A stretch of DNA of 64,000 nt from Cavenderia fasciculata (GCF_000203815.1 NW_004457735.1:372001-436000), one strand, 5' to 3'. Positions 36,589 to 50,074 are shown, numbered from the stretch's first letter. Notes: generated by a model from the sequence alone, not told the origin. Made by a program: numbers and translations.

Positions 36589-38233
36589 TTAATAATCACT
36601 AAAGTATTTGGCCAGTGATGATGTATCATTAAGTTGTTTTTTAATTGATGGTGCAAAGATTGAAGGGGATACTTTAACAAGTTGATGATTCTTTAAAGAT
36701 AAATATTCGAGTGACTGAGGTGAAATGTTGTCAAAATTGTCAGATGACACTTGGAATGTTACCGGACTTGTACTACTACTGTTTGGGTAGAATCTATTCA
36801 ATAGATACTCTATAATAGCTGTATTATCTGCAACATACAAAGCACCAACAACTAAATTATTCTTGTCTTGATCGCTTAATACACATTGACTTGTATTGCA
36901 CTGTGATAGAATTTGATCGAGAGTGTCTAATTGTTTGGCAGAGATTGCTGAAAGTGCCAATGCTTGAACTGTCAATTTTAAAAATGGATTAGCACCCAAT
37001 AGTTTGACAAGATCCAATGACATGATTGATGGATGTATACTGTCAATCAAGAATAGATCGATACGACAGTACCCTTTTTCACCCAATTCATCGAATTTAA
37101 GAATAGCATCATTTAACAAATACACGCAATCCAAATGTCCTTCTTTTAATGCTGTTTCTATTTGTGCATATTGATACAAGTACTTGTAGTTTTTGGTAGC
37201 CATGTATGATAGGAAATCTTTGTTACCATATTTAGCAGCATTGGTTGACATTGGAAAGAAGTTTGGTGGGAATTCTAACAGTTTCAATGTCTCCAATGAT
37301 GCATATCTTTCAACGATAGGTGCCAAAAACAAATAATCACGGTCATAGAAATCAAACTTGTCAATCGAATTACCACCAAAACTATCTTTAATCCATTTCA
37401 GAATCTCTTGATTATTTTGACGGCTGCATTCCAATGCGTCAACAAATAAATTTCTTCTTAAATCCATATCATAATCATTTTTTAATTTGTTGACTATATA
37501 ATATATTATTTCATATTTTGATTGATTATTATTATTATTATTATTATTTGGATTATTATTATTATTTTGATTATTATTATTATTTGTTGTATCGTTGTTG
37601 TAGATTAAATCTTTAAATGTAATATGATTTGAATTATAATAAAATCTTTCTTTTTGGTTTAGGTCTAGAATATCTTTACAAATTTGATTAAATAATTCTA
37701 AATCACCACAAGAGACAGGTACTAATAGGAATAGTACAGAGTATAGCATTGCAGATTTACATCCCTTAACATGAGGTAAAAGTATGGTTACACTCTTTTT
37801 GGTTGGTTCCCATTTAATCGGTTCAACACCAGGATGAATACCAAACCCAAATCCCATTGGTTTCCATTGATTACTAACAAACTGAACAAAATCGTGTGCT
37901 AGTCCACGTAATCTACCAACTACAAACTCAAATGCAACTTGATTCTCATATTTGAGAATATTAAATAACAATTGATTAAAGTTACTCTAAAACAAGGAGA
38001 TGAGAGAAATGAAAAGTAGAGATTAATATATTATTGATTGATTGATTGAATAATTCTACTCTATAGTTTCATACTTTGAAGAAAGGGTTTTCATTCGTTG
38101 TATCAATACGCATGAATTGTTGAATGAATAGATCGGTTTGATTCAATACAATATATTCATTCAATGATTTTAAACTTGTTTGATCTTGCAAGTTGTTGTC
38201 ATTAATACTAGTAATAGTTTCACTACTTATCAT
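36589..38233 (-). pseudogene. Ankyrin-like family gene, shortened at both ends
   Basis: Exon 1 is 38233-38075 and exon 2 is 37986-36589; the donor is GTATGA, phase 0, giving 518 residues against 760-820 for full copies. Exon 1 lacks the helical block with LRTKIFNHV and keeps only SLNEYIVLNQTDLFIQQF. Exon 2 matches the copy at 33976-36469 (DFVQFVSNQWKPMG, ALECSRQNNQEILKWIKDSF, GYCRIDLFLIDSIHPSIMS) but stops after ISKKQLNDTSSLAK-like sequence, losing about 250 C-terminal residues and the YNGPE motif. It may still be translated; I class it as a probable pseudogene. Confidence 0.6.
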
Positions 38234-38372
38234 TCTCTTTAATGATTATTATTATACAATTATATAATTGTATTTATGATGAGCAGTACTTGTTAAGACA
38301 AGTAGAAAAGATAAAAATTAAATAAATATCTTAAAAAGATTTTAATTTTGGCGCGGGTAATAATGCTGTTGT

Positions 38373-40091
38373 TTATTTATTCTTTTTAATTGTATTATCA
38401 AATGGGATTAATCCAATTGATTGATTGTTGATGTAAAATTGATTGTTGATGTAAAATTGATTGATATCAAAATCATTAAAATTGATTATTTGATTGAATT
38501 GTGGATCATGTCTATATTTAGAGATGATATAGTAGGTGACAAATGTATTGTAGCTGGACAATCGCAAAGGTTCCATTTGATATTGATCTCTTTCAGGACC
38601 ATTATAGAATCTTGAATAGTTTAGTATGATTCTATCAATTACACGAGATACATGACAACGATAATATCCTGTATCAAATGGTGGCTGTGTAAATAGTTGG
38701 GATACCAACTTTGAATTGGTCGTAGAGAATGATTTAAAATCATTCCAAAAAGATTCGAATGTTTGGTCGTCGGTAATATAGTAAAATGATGATAATATCT
38801 TGGCTTGATCTCTTTCCCATATCTCTTTATCAGATGGTTGACACATAAAGTCAAAGTCGTATGGGTCTGGTTCCACTTTTTCCTTTTCGTGAAACTGAAC
38901 AAGAGACATGCATTCATTGGTCAAATACTTTGCAACTTTGAATTGTTTGTATTTAATTGCTGTTGTGAATGAATCTATAAAACTGTCAATATTCGATACC
39001 AAACATGCCACAGTTTTAACCAATCCATTCTTACTTGCTTTAATTAATGTTTTTTTAATCTTTTCATAAAATTGAAGAGATTTTAATGTTGGTAATACAT
39101 CTTTTAAAAGATGAATATCATCATCACAATATCCAAATCGTTTGAGTATTACCCAAGGATGAATAGTGTTGATTGGTTGATACTTTATAATCAATTGAAG
39201 GATTTCAAGTGATGGTTCTTTTGGTACTTGTTTGATATGGTATGATATAGGGGATGGAGATATGCTAATCTCTAGTGAACAATGACCAAGTGAATATAAA
39301 TATTCAAGTGGTTGATATTCCATATCACAAATATTGTCAGTTGTCACTTGAATGGATGATATAGTTGGTTCTTCCTCATCTTCGTTGTAGTATGTATTCA
39401 ATAGATACTCTATCATAGTAGTATCCTCAATACATAATGCACCAACAATTAAACTGCCATAGTCTGTGAACCCTTGAGCCACAAGAGGAGAGAGTATGTG
39501 TTGTAAAATATCCAATTGATTAGTCTTGATGGTTGTAAGAGCCAGTTTGACTGAAAGGCGTATATATGGATTGAGGGCCAATTGCTCCACAAGATCCAAT
39601 GATATGATTGATGGGTTGACCTTTAGGATGATAAGAGGGCGAACAATTATTCCTCTTGTTTCCTCTAGATACAACCCAGCATTTTGTATTTCTTTTAATA
39701 ATATTTTAGAGTATTCCAAATGACCCTTGTCCAAAGCAATATGAAGTTGGTCTCCAAAATAATGGAAACCATTTTCAACAAAAGGGATTATATAATTGAG
39801 GAAATCTATGTTTCCATGTTCTGGTGAATCGATATTGCTAATTCTATCTTTTGAGTGTTGAAATTCAATCAACTCCAAAGTTTCAGTTGATGCATATCTT
39901 TGGATTTGCTCAAAATATCTACCACTGAAACCAAGAAACTCTTGTATTGTACCAAAACTATCTTTAATCCATTTTATAATCTCTTGATTATTATCACATT
40001 CCAATGCATCCATAAATAAATTACCTCTTAAATCTAATCCATGTCCTATTAATTTGTTGACCATATAATATATTATTTCATATTTTGATTG

Positions 40092-40148
<57 letters not shown>

Positions 40149-40937
40149 TTGATTATTATGATTATTATTATTGCCTTGTTGTTGATTATTTAATTTGTTG
40201 ATTAGATTTTTAAATGATAATTTGACCTGCAGATCATATCTATATCGAATACTTTTTTGAGCTGGTTCTAGAATATCTTTACAAATTTGATCAAACATTT
40301 CCAAATCACCTGTTGTTAATGGACAATAGAGAAGCTCCATAGCAAACCCAGTTGATTGTTTAAATAGTGTGATGTGGTTCATGAGAATAGAAAGACTATT
40401 TTTTGTTGGTTGCCATATTTGAGAATACTGCCAAATGAAATCAGAAAATCCTCCCAATCTATCTACCATCATATCAAATGCTGTTTTGTTTTCATATTTC
40501 AACGCTGTGAATAATAATTCATTGAATTTACTAAACTGTAAGATTGAATTAATAACTGCATATTCTATATTTATCTCTCTCTCTGTCTCTCTCTTCTTTT
40601 TTTTATTGCAACATACAAAATAATCAGATTTTACATCTACACCAATCTTTTCATGAAAAGATTCAATTGATTGATATATTTGATCAAAATGTTTGATGAA
40701 TAGATCAGTACGATGTACAATGATGCATTCTTTTAAACTAATGATCTCATGTGACTTTAATCTGTAGATCATCGGTTGACCAACATGTTGGTGTAACTTG
40801 TGATGAATGATCCCTACATGATTGAATATCTTTGTTCTTAGATACTTGTTGTTGAGTATACTTTTAAAGTACTCACTCTTTGTATTATCTGTGTTACTAT
40901 CTAATATATTATTATTATTATTACTATCTCTATTCAT
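38373..40937 (-). CDS. Ankyrin-like family protein with a stop-free intron
   Basis: The frame is open without interruption for 854 codons. Alignment with sister copies shows that 40634-40536 is the usual intron: donor GTAAAA, acceptor TTACAG, 99 bp, exactly 33 codons, no stop. Spliced, exon 1 (40937-40635) and exon 2 (40535-38373) give 821 residues; retained, 854. N module: YLRTKIFNHVGIIHHKL and SLKECIIVHRTDLFIKHFD. A long Asn run follows residue 240. The C terminus has NYSRFYNGPERDQYQM, with a short duplicated FYINNQ before SIGLIPF. It belongs to the subfamily with the copies at 41026, 44480 and 50224. Confidence 0.8.
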
Positions 40938-41025
40938 TCTCTAACACAAACAAAATGACCACAACCCTGTTTTTTGTTTTTTTTTATTGAGTACTTGCAA
41001 AAAAAACAAAATATATTATAATAAT

Positions 41026-42760
41026 TTATTTATTAAAGATAAATGGAATTAATCCAATTGATTGATTGTTGATGTAAAATTGATTGATATCAAAATCATT
41101 AAAATTGATGATTTGATTGAATTGTGGATCATGTCTGTATTTAGAGATGATGTGGTAGGTGACAAATGCATTTCGATTGTAACTAGACAATTGTAATGGT
41201 TGCATTTGATATTGGTCTCTTTCAGGACCATTATAGAATCTTGAATAGTTTAGTATGATCCGATCAATTAAATTTGATACATAGCGACGATAATATCCTG
41301 TATCAAATGGTGACTCTGCTAATAGTTCAGATACCATTGATGAGTTGGTTGTAGAGTATGATTTACAATCATTCCAAAATGATTTAAATAGTTGGTCGTC
41401 TTCAATATAGTAAAATGATGATAATATCTTGATATGTTCTCTTTCCCAAATCTTTTTATCAGATGGACCTCTGCGGACCGAATAGTCGTAAAATAGGCTG
41501 GGTCTAACCCGAGGAGAAATGTTTTCCTCTTCCTCTTCATTGTTTAAATGAACAAGTGATATGCATTCATTGATCAAATACTCGGCAACTTTGATTTGAT
41601 TGTGTATGATTGCCGTCTTGAATGAATCTGCAAAACGATTAATATCCATGACCAAACATTCAACAGTTTTAATCAATCCATTCTTACTTGCTTTGATTAA
41701 TGTATCTTGAATCTTGGATGATCGTTGGGTAGAGGGTACCAATCTTAGAGTTGATATTAAAAGATCGATACCTTCGTCACAATATCCAAATCGAGCAAGT
41801 ATTACCCAAGGATGAATAGGTTGTTGAGTGTTGATTGGTTGATACTTTATAATCAATTCAAGTATTTCAAGTGATGGTTCTTTTGTTTGTTTGATTTGGT
41901 GCCAATTTGGAGATGGTGGTAATTTAATGTCGAGTGAATGACCAAGTGAATATAAATATTCAAGTGGTTGATGCATCATATCACCAATTATGTTTGTTTT
42001 CACTTGGAATGATGTTGTAGTCGTTCTGTCATCATCATCATCGTTGTTGTAGTATGTATTCAATAAATACTCTATTATAGTTGTATCATCAATACATAAT
42101 GCACCAACGATGAGACTATTAGTGTTTAAATATTGTTGGTTTGTATATGGACTGAGTAAGTGTTGTAAACTATCCAATTGTTTGGCCTTGATGGCTGTAA
42201 GAGCAATATCCTCGACTAAAACTTTAATATATGGGTGTTGAGACAATCTTTGGACGAGATCCAATGACATGATCGATTCATGTACACTATTGACATAAAT
42301 TTGTAAACGACCATATAATTCTTCATTTCTTTTCATGCCTTGGTCGTGTATTACTTGTAATACAATAAGTGAATACTCCAAATGACCATTATCCAAAGCT
42401 GTTTGGAGAGTATTGAAATCATATAAACTATTTGCCATAATGGGGAGTGTATAATTGAGGAAATCTATGTTTCCATAATCTGATGAAGTACAATTTTCAT
42501 AGGATACACGTACATCTACTGGATTTAATTGAATCAACTTTAAAGTTTCAGTTGATGCATATTGTTTGATATGATAAATAAAATTGATTTGATTATAGAA
42601 ACCAATAAACTCTGGCATTGAACCAAAACTATCTTTTATCCATTTAATAATCTCTTGATTATTATCACATTTCAATGCATCCATAAATAAATTACCTCTT
42701 AAATCCATATCATATTCCTTTAATTTGTTGACCATATAATATATTATTTCATATTTTGAT

Positions 42761-42822
<62 letters not shown>

Positions 42823-43595
42823 GTCTTGTTGTTGTTGTTGTGTTGTGGTTGTTGATTTAATTTGTTGATTAGATATTTAAATGCAAATTTAAGGGGTTTA
42901 TAAGAACCGTATAAATCATTTGTACCGTATGTAATATTCTTGATTCTGTCAGATTGAGTTGGTTCAAGAATATCTTTACATATTTGATCAAACATTTCCA
43001 AATCACCTGTTGATATTGGATGACAGAGAAGTAACCCAACATATTGCACTGGTTGCTGCTGATAGTGAGTGATGTGATTCATGAGAATAGAAAGACTATT
43101 TTTTGTTGGTCTCCATATATTGGAGTATCGATTAAGGAAATTATTGGGTAATTTACCTCCCAATCTATCTACCATCATATCAAATGCTGTTTTGTTTTCA
43201 TATTTCAACGCTGTGTATAATAAATCATCAAATATACTAAACTATAAGGCGATTATTTATTGTTAAATATTTAAGTTAACTTTATAATAGTATCAATACT
43301 ATGTTTTGCTTTTCTTTTCTAGATTACATACATCTCTGATAACTGATTTAAAAACTTGATCAAAATGTTTGATGAATAGATCAGTACGATGTACAATGAT
43401 ACATTCTTTCAAACTAATGATCTCGTGTGACTTGAATCTGTAGATCATCGGTTGACCTTGACCACCATCACCATACAACTTGTAGTGAATGATCCCTACA
43501 TCTTTGAATATCTTTGTTCTTAGATACTTGCTATTGAGTATACTTTTAAAGTATTCTCTCTTTGTATCTGTATTACTACTATCTTCTCTATTCAT
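41026..43595 (-). pseudogene. Ankyrin-like family gene with frameshift in an (AAT)n run
   Basis: Exon 1 is 43595-43332 and exon 2 runs 43241-41026; the donor is GTATGT, phase 0. The exon 2 frame is open from SIFDDLLYTALKYENKT to NKLNQQPQHNNNN, then slips so that the (AAT) tract is read as poly-Ile. The correct frame resumes with ESKYEIIYYMVNKL and continues to the normal end (FYNGPERDQYQM, SIGLIPFIFNK). The net change equals one missing base within about 42770-42860. This could be real slippage or an error in a low-complexity tract. If corrected, the protein would be about 825 residues. Confidence 0.65.
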
Positions 43596-43734
43596 TCCCT
43601 AACACAAACAAAACGATCATCAACTCTTTGTTTTTTTTTAGAGAGTCAAAGGCAAAAAAAACAAAAATTAACAATAACAAATTTTATATTATTTAATTAC
43701 ATTTATCTTTGAATAAATTTGTTGATAAAATAAT

Positions 43735-44388
43735 TTAATTGAATGGAATTAATCCAATTGATTGATTTTTGTTGTAAAATTGATTGATATCAAAATCATT
43801 AAAATTGATTATTTGATTGAATTGTGGATCATGTCTATATTTAGATATGATATAATAAGTGACAAATGTATTGTAGCTGGACAATCGCAAAGGTTCCATT
43901 TGATATTGATCTCTTTCAGGACCATTATATGTTAGATCTAGATTGTTTAAAATCAATGATATCTCATTGAACTCAATATACTCAATCCTGGTTAGGACAA
44001 GTCAAAAATGTAAACTATTTTGGATAAAATACTAAAGACTAACCATCGTCAGTTAGTCGTGGATCAACAATTATAAAAAGGATTAGAATAATCCAATAAA
44101 GAGACATTCTATATTATATATTCTATATTCATTATTCATTATTACTATAATATTATTCATTCTATTTAATCATCTTTTATTATTATAATTAAATAATCAT
44201 TTACAATCTAATCTAAAGACATTATCACTATCTATATATTCATATATCTATATATTATTATATACCTCTCAAACTAATTATATATTTACCAAGTATCTAT
44301 ATAGTTATTACATTAGGTACTTGCTATTGAGTATAAACTTAAAGTATTCACTTCTTCTTTTATCTGTATCTTTATTACTATTATTCAT
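43735..44388 (-). pseudogene. Gutted ankyrin-like copy: 5' and 3' scraps around foreign DNA
   Basis: At 44388-44313 are the first codons of a family exon 1 (MNNSNKDTDKRRSEYFKFIL, then NSKYL). At 43929-43735 is a family C terminus (YNGPERDQYQMEPLRL to SIGLIPFN). Both match sister genes until sharp breaks. The roughly 380 bp between them is unrelated to the family. It holds a 64-bp signal-peptide-like exon (44107-44044). Confidence 0.65.
44044..44107 (-). other. Stray signal-peptide-like exon
   Basis: ATG at 44107 opens MSLYWIILILFIIVDPRLTD and ends at a GTTAGT donor. A CCAG acceptor lies about 85 bp further on. It resembles the first exon of a secreted dictyostelid protein, but no matching body follows, so it is probably an inserted fragment. 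Confidence 0.4.
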
Positions 44389-44479
44389 TGTCTGAAAGAA
44401 CAAAATGATCATTTGTTTTTTTTTGATGAAGATCATGACCGACAATTATAATATTTATTTTATTAAATTCTTTTTTATT

Positions 44480-46941
44480 TTATAATGGGATAATACCAAT
44501 TAAAAGATTATTATTTTTAATATAAAATTGATTGATATCAAAATCATTAAAATTGATTATTTGATTGAATTGTGGATCATGTCTATATTTAGAGATGATA
44601 TAGTAGGTGTTGAATGGATGTGATGGATTGGGCAATTGTAATGGTTGCATTTGATATTGATCTCTTTCAGGACCATTATAAAATCTTGAATAGTTTAGTA
44701 TGATCCGATCAATTGTATTGGATATTTGACGACGATAATATCTTGTATCAAATGGCGACTCTTCTAATAATTTAGAGACCACCGATGAGTTGGTTGTAGA
44801 GAATGATTTAAAATCATTCCAAAATGATTCAAATGTTTCGTCGTCTCCAATATAGTAAAATGATGGTAATATCCTGGCATGAATAGTTTCCCATATCTCT
44901 TTATTGGATTGACCTGAACCACCCAAAAATTCAGAAAATAGGTTGTTGTAAACCTCTTCTTCTGCTTCTGGTGTAATGATTTCATCCTCTTCTTCTTCTT
45001 CTTCAATAAAATGAACAAGAGAAATGCATTCATTGGTTAAATACTTTGCAACTTTAATTTGTTTGTATTTGATTGCTGATGAGAATGAATCCTCAAAACT
45101 ATGAACATTCGATACCAAACATTCGACAGTTTTAACCAATCCATTCTTACTTGCTTTAATTAATGTGTCTCGTTTTATGTCATAGAATGCAATATCTGAT
45201 ACCAATGACAAAGCATCTTTTAAAAGATGAATATCATCATCACAATATCCAAATCTTGAGAGTATATCACTCGGATGAATAGTGGCGATTGGTTGATACT
45301 TTATAATCAATTGAAGTATTTCAAGTGATGGTACTTTTTTTTCTTGTTTTAATATTGCCAACACACTTTGAGATTGTTCCATTCTAATGTCTAGTGAATG
45401 ACCAAGTGAATATAAATATTCAAGTGGTTGAGGCATCATATCACAAATATTGTCAGTTGTCACTTGGAATGATTTGGATCTTGTAGTTGGTTCTGCATCA
45501 TCATCGTTGTTGTAATATCTATTCAATAGATACTCTATATTAGTTGTATCATCAATACACAATGCTCCAAAAATCAATCTATTCGTGTCCAAATATCCTT
45601 CTTGAGCCCTGTAAAGATTGAGTATGTGTTGTAAAATATCAAATTGTTTGGCCTTGATAGCTATCAGAGCCAATTCGGTGACTGAAACTTGTAGATATTG
45701 ATTCGCAAACAATCTAGTGACAAGATTGAATGTCATAATAGATGGGTTGACGCTTTCGACTTTGATACGACCATAATAATGAATTCCGATTACTATACGT
45801 TCAATGGTTTGTATTAAAATATTAAAATATTCCAAATGGCCCTTGTCCAAAGCTGTTTGGACCATTATAGAGAAAGAATATGATTCTTGCTCTAAAATAG
45901 GGAGCACAAAGTTGAGGAAATCAATGTTTCCATCAGCTGAAACTATTTTCTCTGTTAGGTTTGAATTCAATCAACTTTAAAGTTTCAGTTGATGCATATT
46001 TTTGAATTTGTTTTAAATGTTGATATCTACCATACAAACCAATAAACCCTTCTTTTTTTTCATAACTATCTTTTATCCATTTAATAATCTCTTGATTATT
46101 ATCACATTTCAATGCATCTACAAATAAATTACCTCTTATATCCATACCATATTCCTTTAATTTGTTGACCATATAATATATTATTTCATATTTTGATTCA
46201 TTATTATTATTATTATTAGTTGTATGTTGTTGGTGTTGATTTAATTTGTTGATTACATGTTTAAATGAAAATGGGAGATGGTCACAATAACCATATGAAG
46301 GAAAGATCAGAGTTCCATTGGGAACAGGATCAAGAACGAGTTGGCATATATGATCAAACATTTCCAAATCACCTGTTGTTACAGGTAACCAAAGAACAAG
46401 ATGAGCATAACCAGTTGGTTGAAAGTATGTGATGTGATTCATGAGAATAGAAAGACTACTTTTGGTTGGTCTCCATTGATTTCTTAAAATAGAATGGGGC
46501 AATTCTCCGGCTCTCTCTATCAACATATCAAATGCTGTTTTGTTTTCATACTTTAACGCTGTGATTAGTAAACTATTGAAGTTATCTTGCTATATTGATT
46601 AATTGAATATTAGCTAATTCACTTCAGTGTACGATATTGATGGGTGACTCTCTTTCTTTTAAAGTACATACATCTCTGTTAACTGATTTAAAAACTTGAT
46701 CAAAATGTTTGATGAATAGATCAGTACGATTTACAATGATACATTCTTTCAAACTAATGATCTCATGTGACTTTAATCTATAGATAATCGGTTGACCTTG
46801 ACGACAATACAACTTGTGATGAATGATCCCTACATCTTTGAATATCTTTGTTCTCAGGTACTTGCTATTGAGTATACTCTTAAAGTATTCACTTCTTCTT
46901 TGATCTGTATTACTACTATTATTATTACTATCTCTATTCAT
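44480..46941 (-). pseudogene. Ankyrin-like family gene with one frameshift
   Basis: Exon 1 is 46941-46672 and exon 2 is 46589-44480; the donor is GTATGT, phase 0. Reading from DNFNSLLITALKYENKTAFD the frame is open to LKLIEFKPNRENSFS and then meets a stop. A second frame takes over in the same 38-bp zone (45970-45933) with TEKIVSADGNIDFLNF, matching sister genes (YGNIDFLNY). It then runs intact to FYNGPERDQYQM and a C terminus ending in IGIIPL. The shift equals one surplus base or two lost. Corrected length would be about 792 residues. Acidic Glu runs (EEEEEDE) lie before the C-terminal third. Confidence 0.65.
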
Positions 46942-47046
46942 TCTCTAACACAAAATGATCATCACTTATTTTAATTTCAAAAGACTTTAACAGGTTGGGC
47001 AAAAAAAACAAAACAAAATAAACTAATAACAATATGCACTATTTAT

Positions 47047-47612
47047 TTATTCAAAGATAAATGGAATTAATCCAATTGATTGATTTTTGTTGTAAAATTG
47101 ATTGATATCAAAATCATTAAAATTGATTATTTGATTGAATTGTGGATCATGTCTATATTTAGAGATGATATAATAGGTGTTGAATGGATCTCGACTGGTG
47201 TGGATGTTGTTTGGATTGTACAATCGCAATGGTTGCATTTGATATTGATCTCTTTCAGGACCATTATAAAATCTTGAATAGTTTTGGATGACTCTATCAA
47301 TAGTATTGGATATTTGACTACGATTAGATGTTGGATAGAATGGTGGCTGTGTTAATAATTAAAAAGATTTAATTTAAGATCAGTACGATGTACAATGATA
47401 AATTCTTCTAAACTAATGATCTCATGTGACTTTAATCTGTAGATCATCGGTTGACCTTGACCACCATCACATGAGTACAACATGTCATGAATAATCTCAA
47501 CATCTTTAAATATCTTTGTTCTTGGATACTTATTGTTTAGTATACTTTTAAAGAATTCAGTTCTTCTTTTATCACTATGATTATTGATCTTATCACTATT
47601 ATTACTATACAT
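47047..47612 (-). pseudogene. Ankyrin-like family gene with large internal deletion
   Basis: 47612-47375 is a nearly whole family exon 1 (SDKRRTEFFKSILNNKY, IFKDVEIIHDML, SLEEFIIVHRTDL). It breaks off and is followed almost at once by the C-terminal piece 47350-47047 (SQISNTIDRVIQNYSRF, NGPERDQYQMQPL, ending SIGLIPFIF). The intron and about 600 codons are missing. Confidence 0.75.
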
Positions 47613-47708
47613 TATTTAGAAATAAAAAGTGAATACGGTTTTTTTTTTTCATCTTGTGCCTCTTTGCTACACAAAAATTATTTAATTTATTATTATTATT
47701 ATTTTTAT

Positions 47709-50074
47709 TTAATTGTTTTTTGTGAATGGGAAGATACCTTCTTTATGATTATCTTCAAGATATGAGTCTACATTGAAATCAGTGAAATCAATGACTGGAC
47801 AATCTCTGTAATTGTTATAGAGATGGTTGAAATGAAGACATCCACCATGCTCATTGGTAATTTTGATTGGTGTCATTTTGAATTGACCTTTCTCTGCTGC
47901 TCCATTATAATATCGAGTATAATGTTTGATGACTCTATCGATTGTGTTGGTGACTCGGTGTCGTTGTGAATATACAAAATTGTTCACTGACATGATGGCA
48001 TGAATCACATGAGAAGAGCTGGTTGTAAAAGGTTTTAATGCATCCCAAATCATTTCAAAGTCTTGATCATTATCTATATCGAGTAAAGAGTATAAGATAC
48101 CTTCGTAATCATCAAGTTGTTGGAAGCGAGAACTGATTAATTGACTAATGTATAGTGCCATTTGAATTTGATTGTACTCCAATGCCGTTCTAAAAAGTGA
48201 GTCTCCAAATTCCCAAATCCAGTCTCCAAAACATTCAATAACTTTAATCAAACCATTTGAATATAAATATTGAAGTTTTTTATATTGGTACACCTCTTCT
48301 TCAGGGTATTGATTGATGAGTGATATTGTATCTTTCAACAACTTGTAGTCATTAAAATCTGGATGATGGATTGATGCAAGTATCACCCATGGTGGTACAC
48401 TTTCAATCGATAGACGATCGATTAATAATTGAACAGCTTGTGGTGTGACTTTTGATAGTCTTTTTTTCCTTGAAAGAGGAAGTATTTCTATAGAATGACC
48501 TTTGTTGAAAAGTGATAATAGTGGACCATAACATAGATCATTCCCTTTGGAATTTAAATGAAAGGTTTGAGGAGGTTGATCAGAGAATAACTTGTCCAAC
48601 AATATTTCAGTGATTTTTGGGTTATCTATTTTAAGAGACAACAAGACAAGTCTTGTATAAATAGAAAAATCTTCTCTCATCTGAGAGTCTACATTTTCCA
48701 ACTGTGAAAAGATAAACTCTAAAGTTTCAGGTTGATTTGATTCGATAGCTGATTCAATCAATCCATCAAAATCCAACATTTGACATTGACTATCAACCAA
48801 CCTTTTAACAAGATCCAATGACATGATTGATGGATGAATGTCTCCAAATTCTACTTCTGCACCTTCTTTGACTGCACATGTCACTAAAAAATTAGCACAT
48901 TCCAAGTGTCCTTCAGTCAATGATGCCTCAAGTTGTCCATTTCCAAATAGATAATTGTACTCTTTCATGTCATACATGTATGTTAGAAAGTCCAAGTTTC
49001 CAAATTGAGCTGCGTCTATTGACAATAGTCGTGGTGATTCAAGTTTGAATTCTATTAATTCAAGTGTATTGGTTGTTGCATATCTTTCAATTAGAGTAAG
49101 AACTTGAGATTGTTGAAATAGTTTCACAAAACTTTCTTTTTCATCAAAACTATCTTTTATCCATTTTATAATCTCTTGATTATTACCACCTTCCAAAGCA
49201 TCCACAAATAATGTTGATCTTAAATCTATACCGTATCCTATTAATTTGTTGACCATATAGAATATTTTAATATACTTTGATTGAATATTATTATTATCTT
49301 TGTTGTTGGTTGTGTGTAGTTGTTGTTGTTGATTATTTAATTTGTTGATTAAATCTTTGAATGATCCCCAATGGTGATAAAAAATAAGATTTTGGTTGAT
49401 GATGGTATGATCAAAATAATCGTTACAAATTCTATCAAACATCTCCAAATCACCATTCATCATAACATGTTTTGTAAGATTACCAACAAAGGTAAAGACA
49501 TCTTTATCATTCATATCGAGTTTTAAATGATAGTTTTGTTGAATTAAAAGCCGACACAAACCAATCGGTGGGATGACGAAACCAACTCGAAGCATCATCG
49601 ATCTGAGTTTGGTCATCTCTATTCCTCCAAACCTTTTCAACAAATATTCTAATTCAACATGTCCATCGTATTCAAATATAGTTTTCAATATCTTTTCAAA
49701 TACTTGACTCTACATATATAGACTTGTTGTTAGAATTGATTTATATTATGTATGATCATCATCATCATAAAATTACATACATTAAAACTAAACTCCTTTT
49801 CATTAGAGTATGACAACATTGATTGATATACACTATCAAAGTGTTTAATGAATAGATCACTTCTATTTACTTTGATACATTCACATAGTGTCATTATCTG
49901 ATTTGATTTGAGTGCTAGTTTGTAATGATTCTTATCATCGTTATTAATGATTCTGTGATGAATGATCTCTACATGATTGAATATCTTTGTTCTTAGATAC
50001 TTGTTGTTGAGTATACCTTTAAAGTACTCACTTCTTCTTTTATCACTATCACTATTATTACTATTACTATACAT
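47709..50074 (-). CDS. Ankyrin-like family protein, array copy near 3' border
   Basis: Exon 1 is 50074-49781 and exon 2 is 49709-47709; the donor is GTATGT, phase 0, 764 residues. It begins MYSNSNNSDSDKRRSEYFKG and has YLRTKIFNHVEIIHHRI. The repeat region has ALEGGNNQEIIKWIKDSFD and FGNLDFLTYMYDMKEY. The C terminus shows an inserted residue in the signature motif (YYNGAAEKGQFKM) and VIDFTDFNVDSY. The start of exon 1 resembles the frameshifted subfamily while exon 2 belongs with copies 3-5, so this copy may be a recombinant. Confidence 0.8.

Noticed and set aside
40095-40147. Long (ATT)n tract considered as a microsatellite locus
   Set aside because: It encodes the poly-Asn run of an ankyrin-like protein and is explained by the gene.
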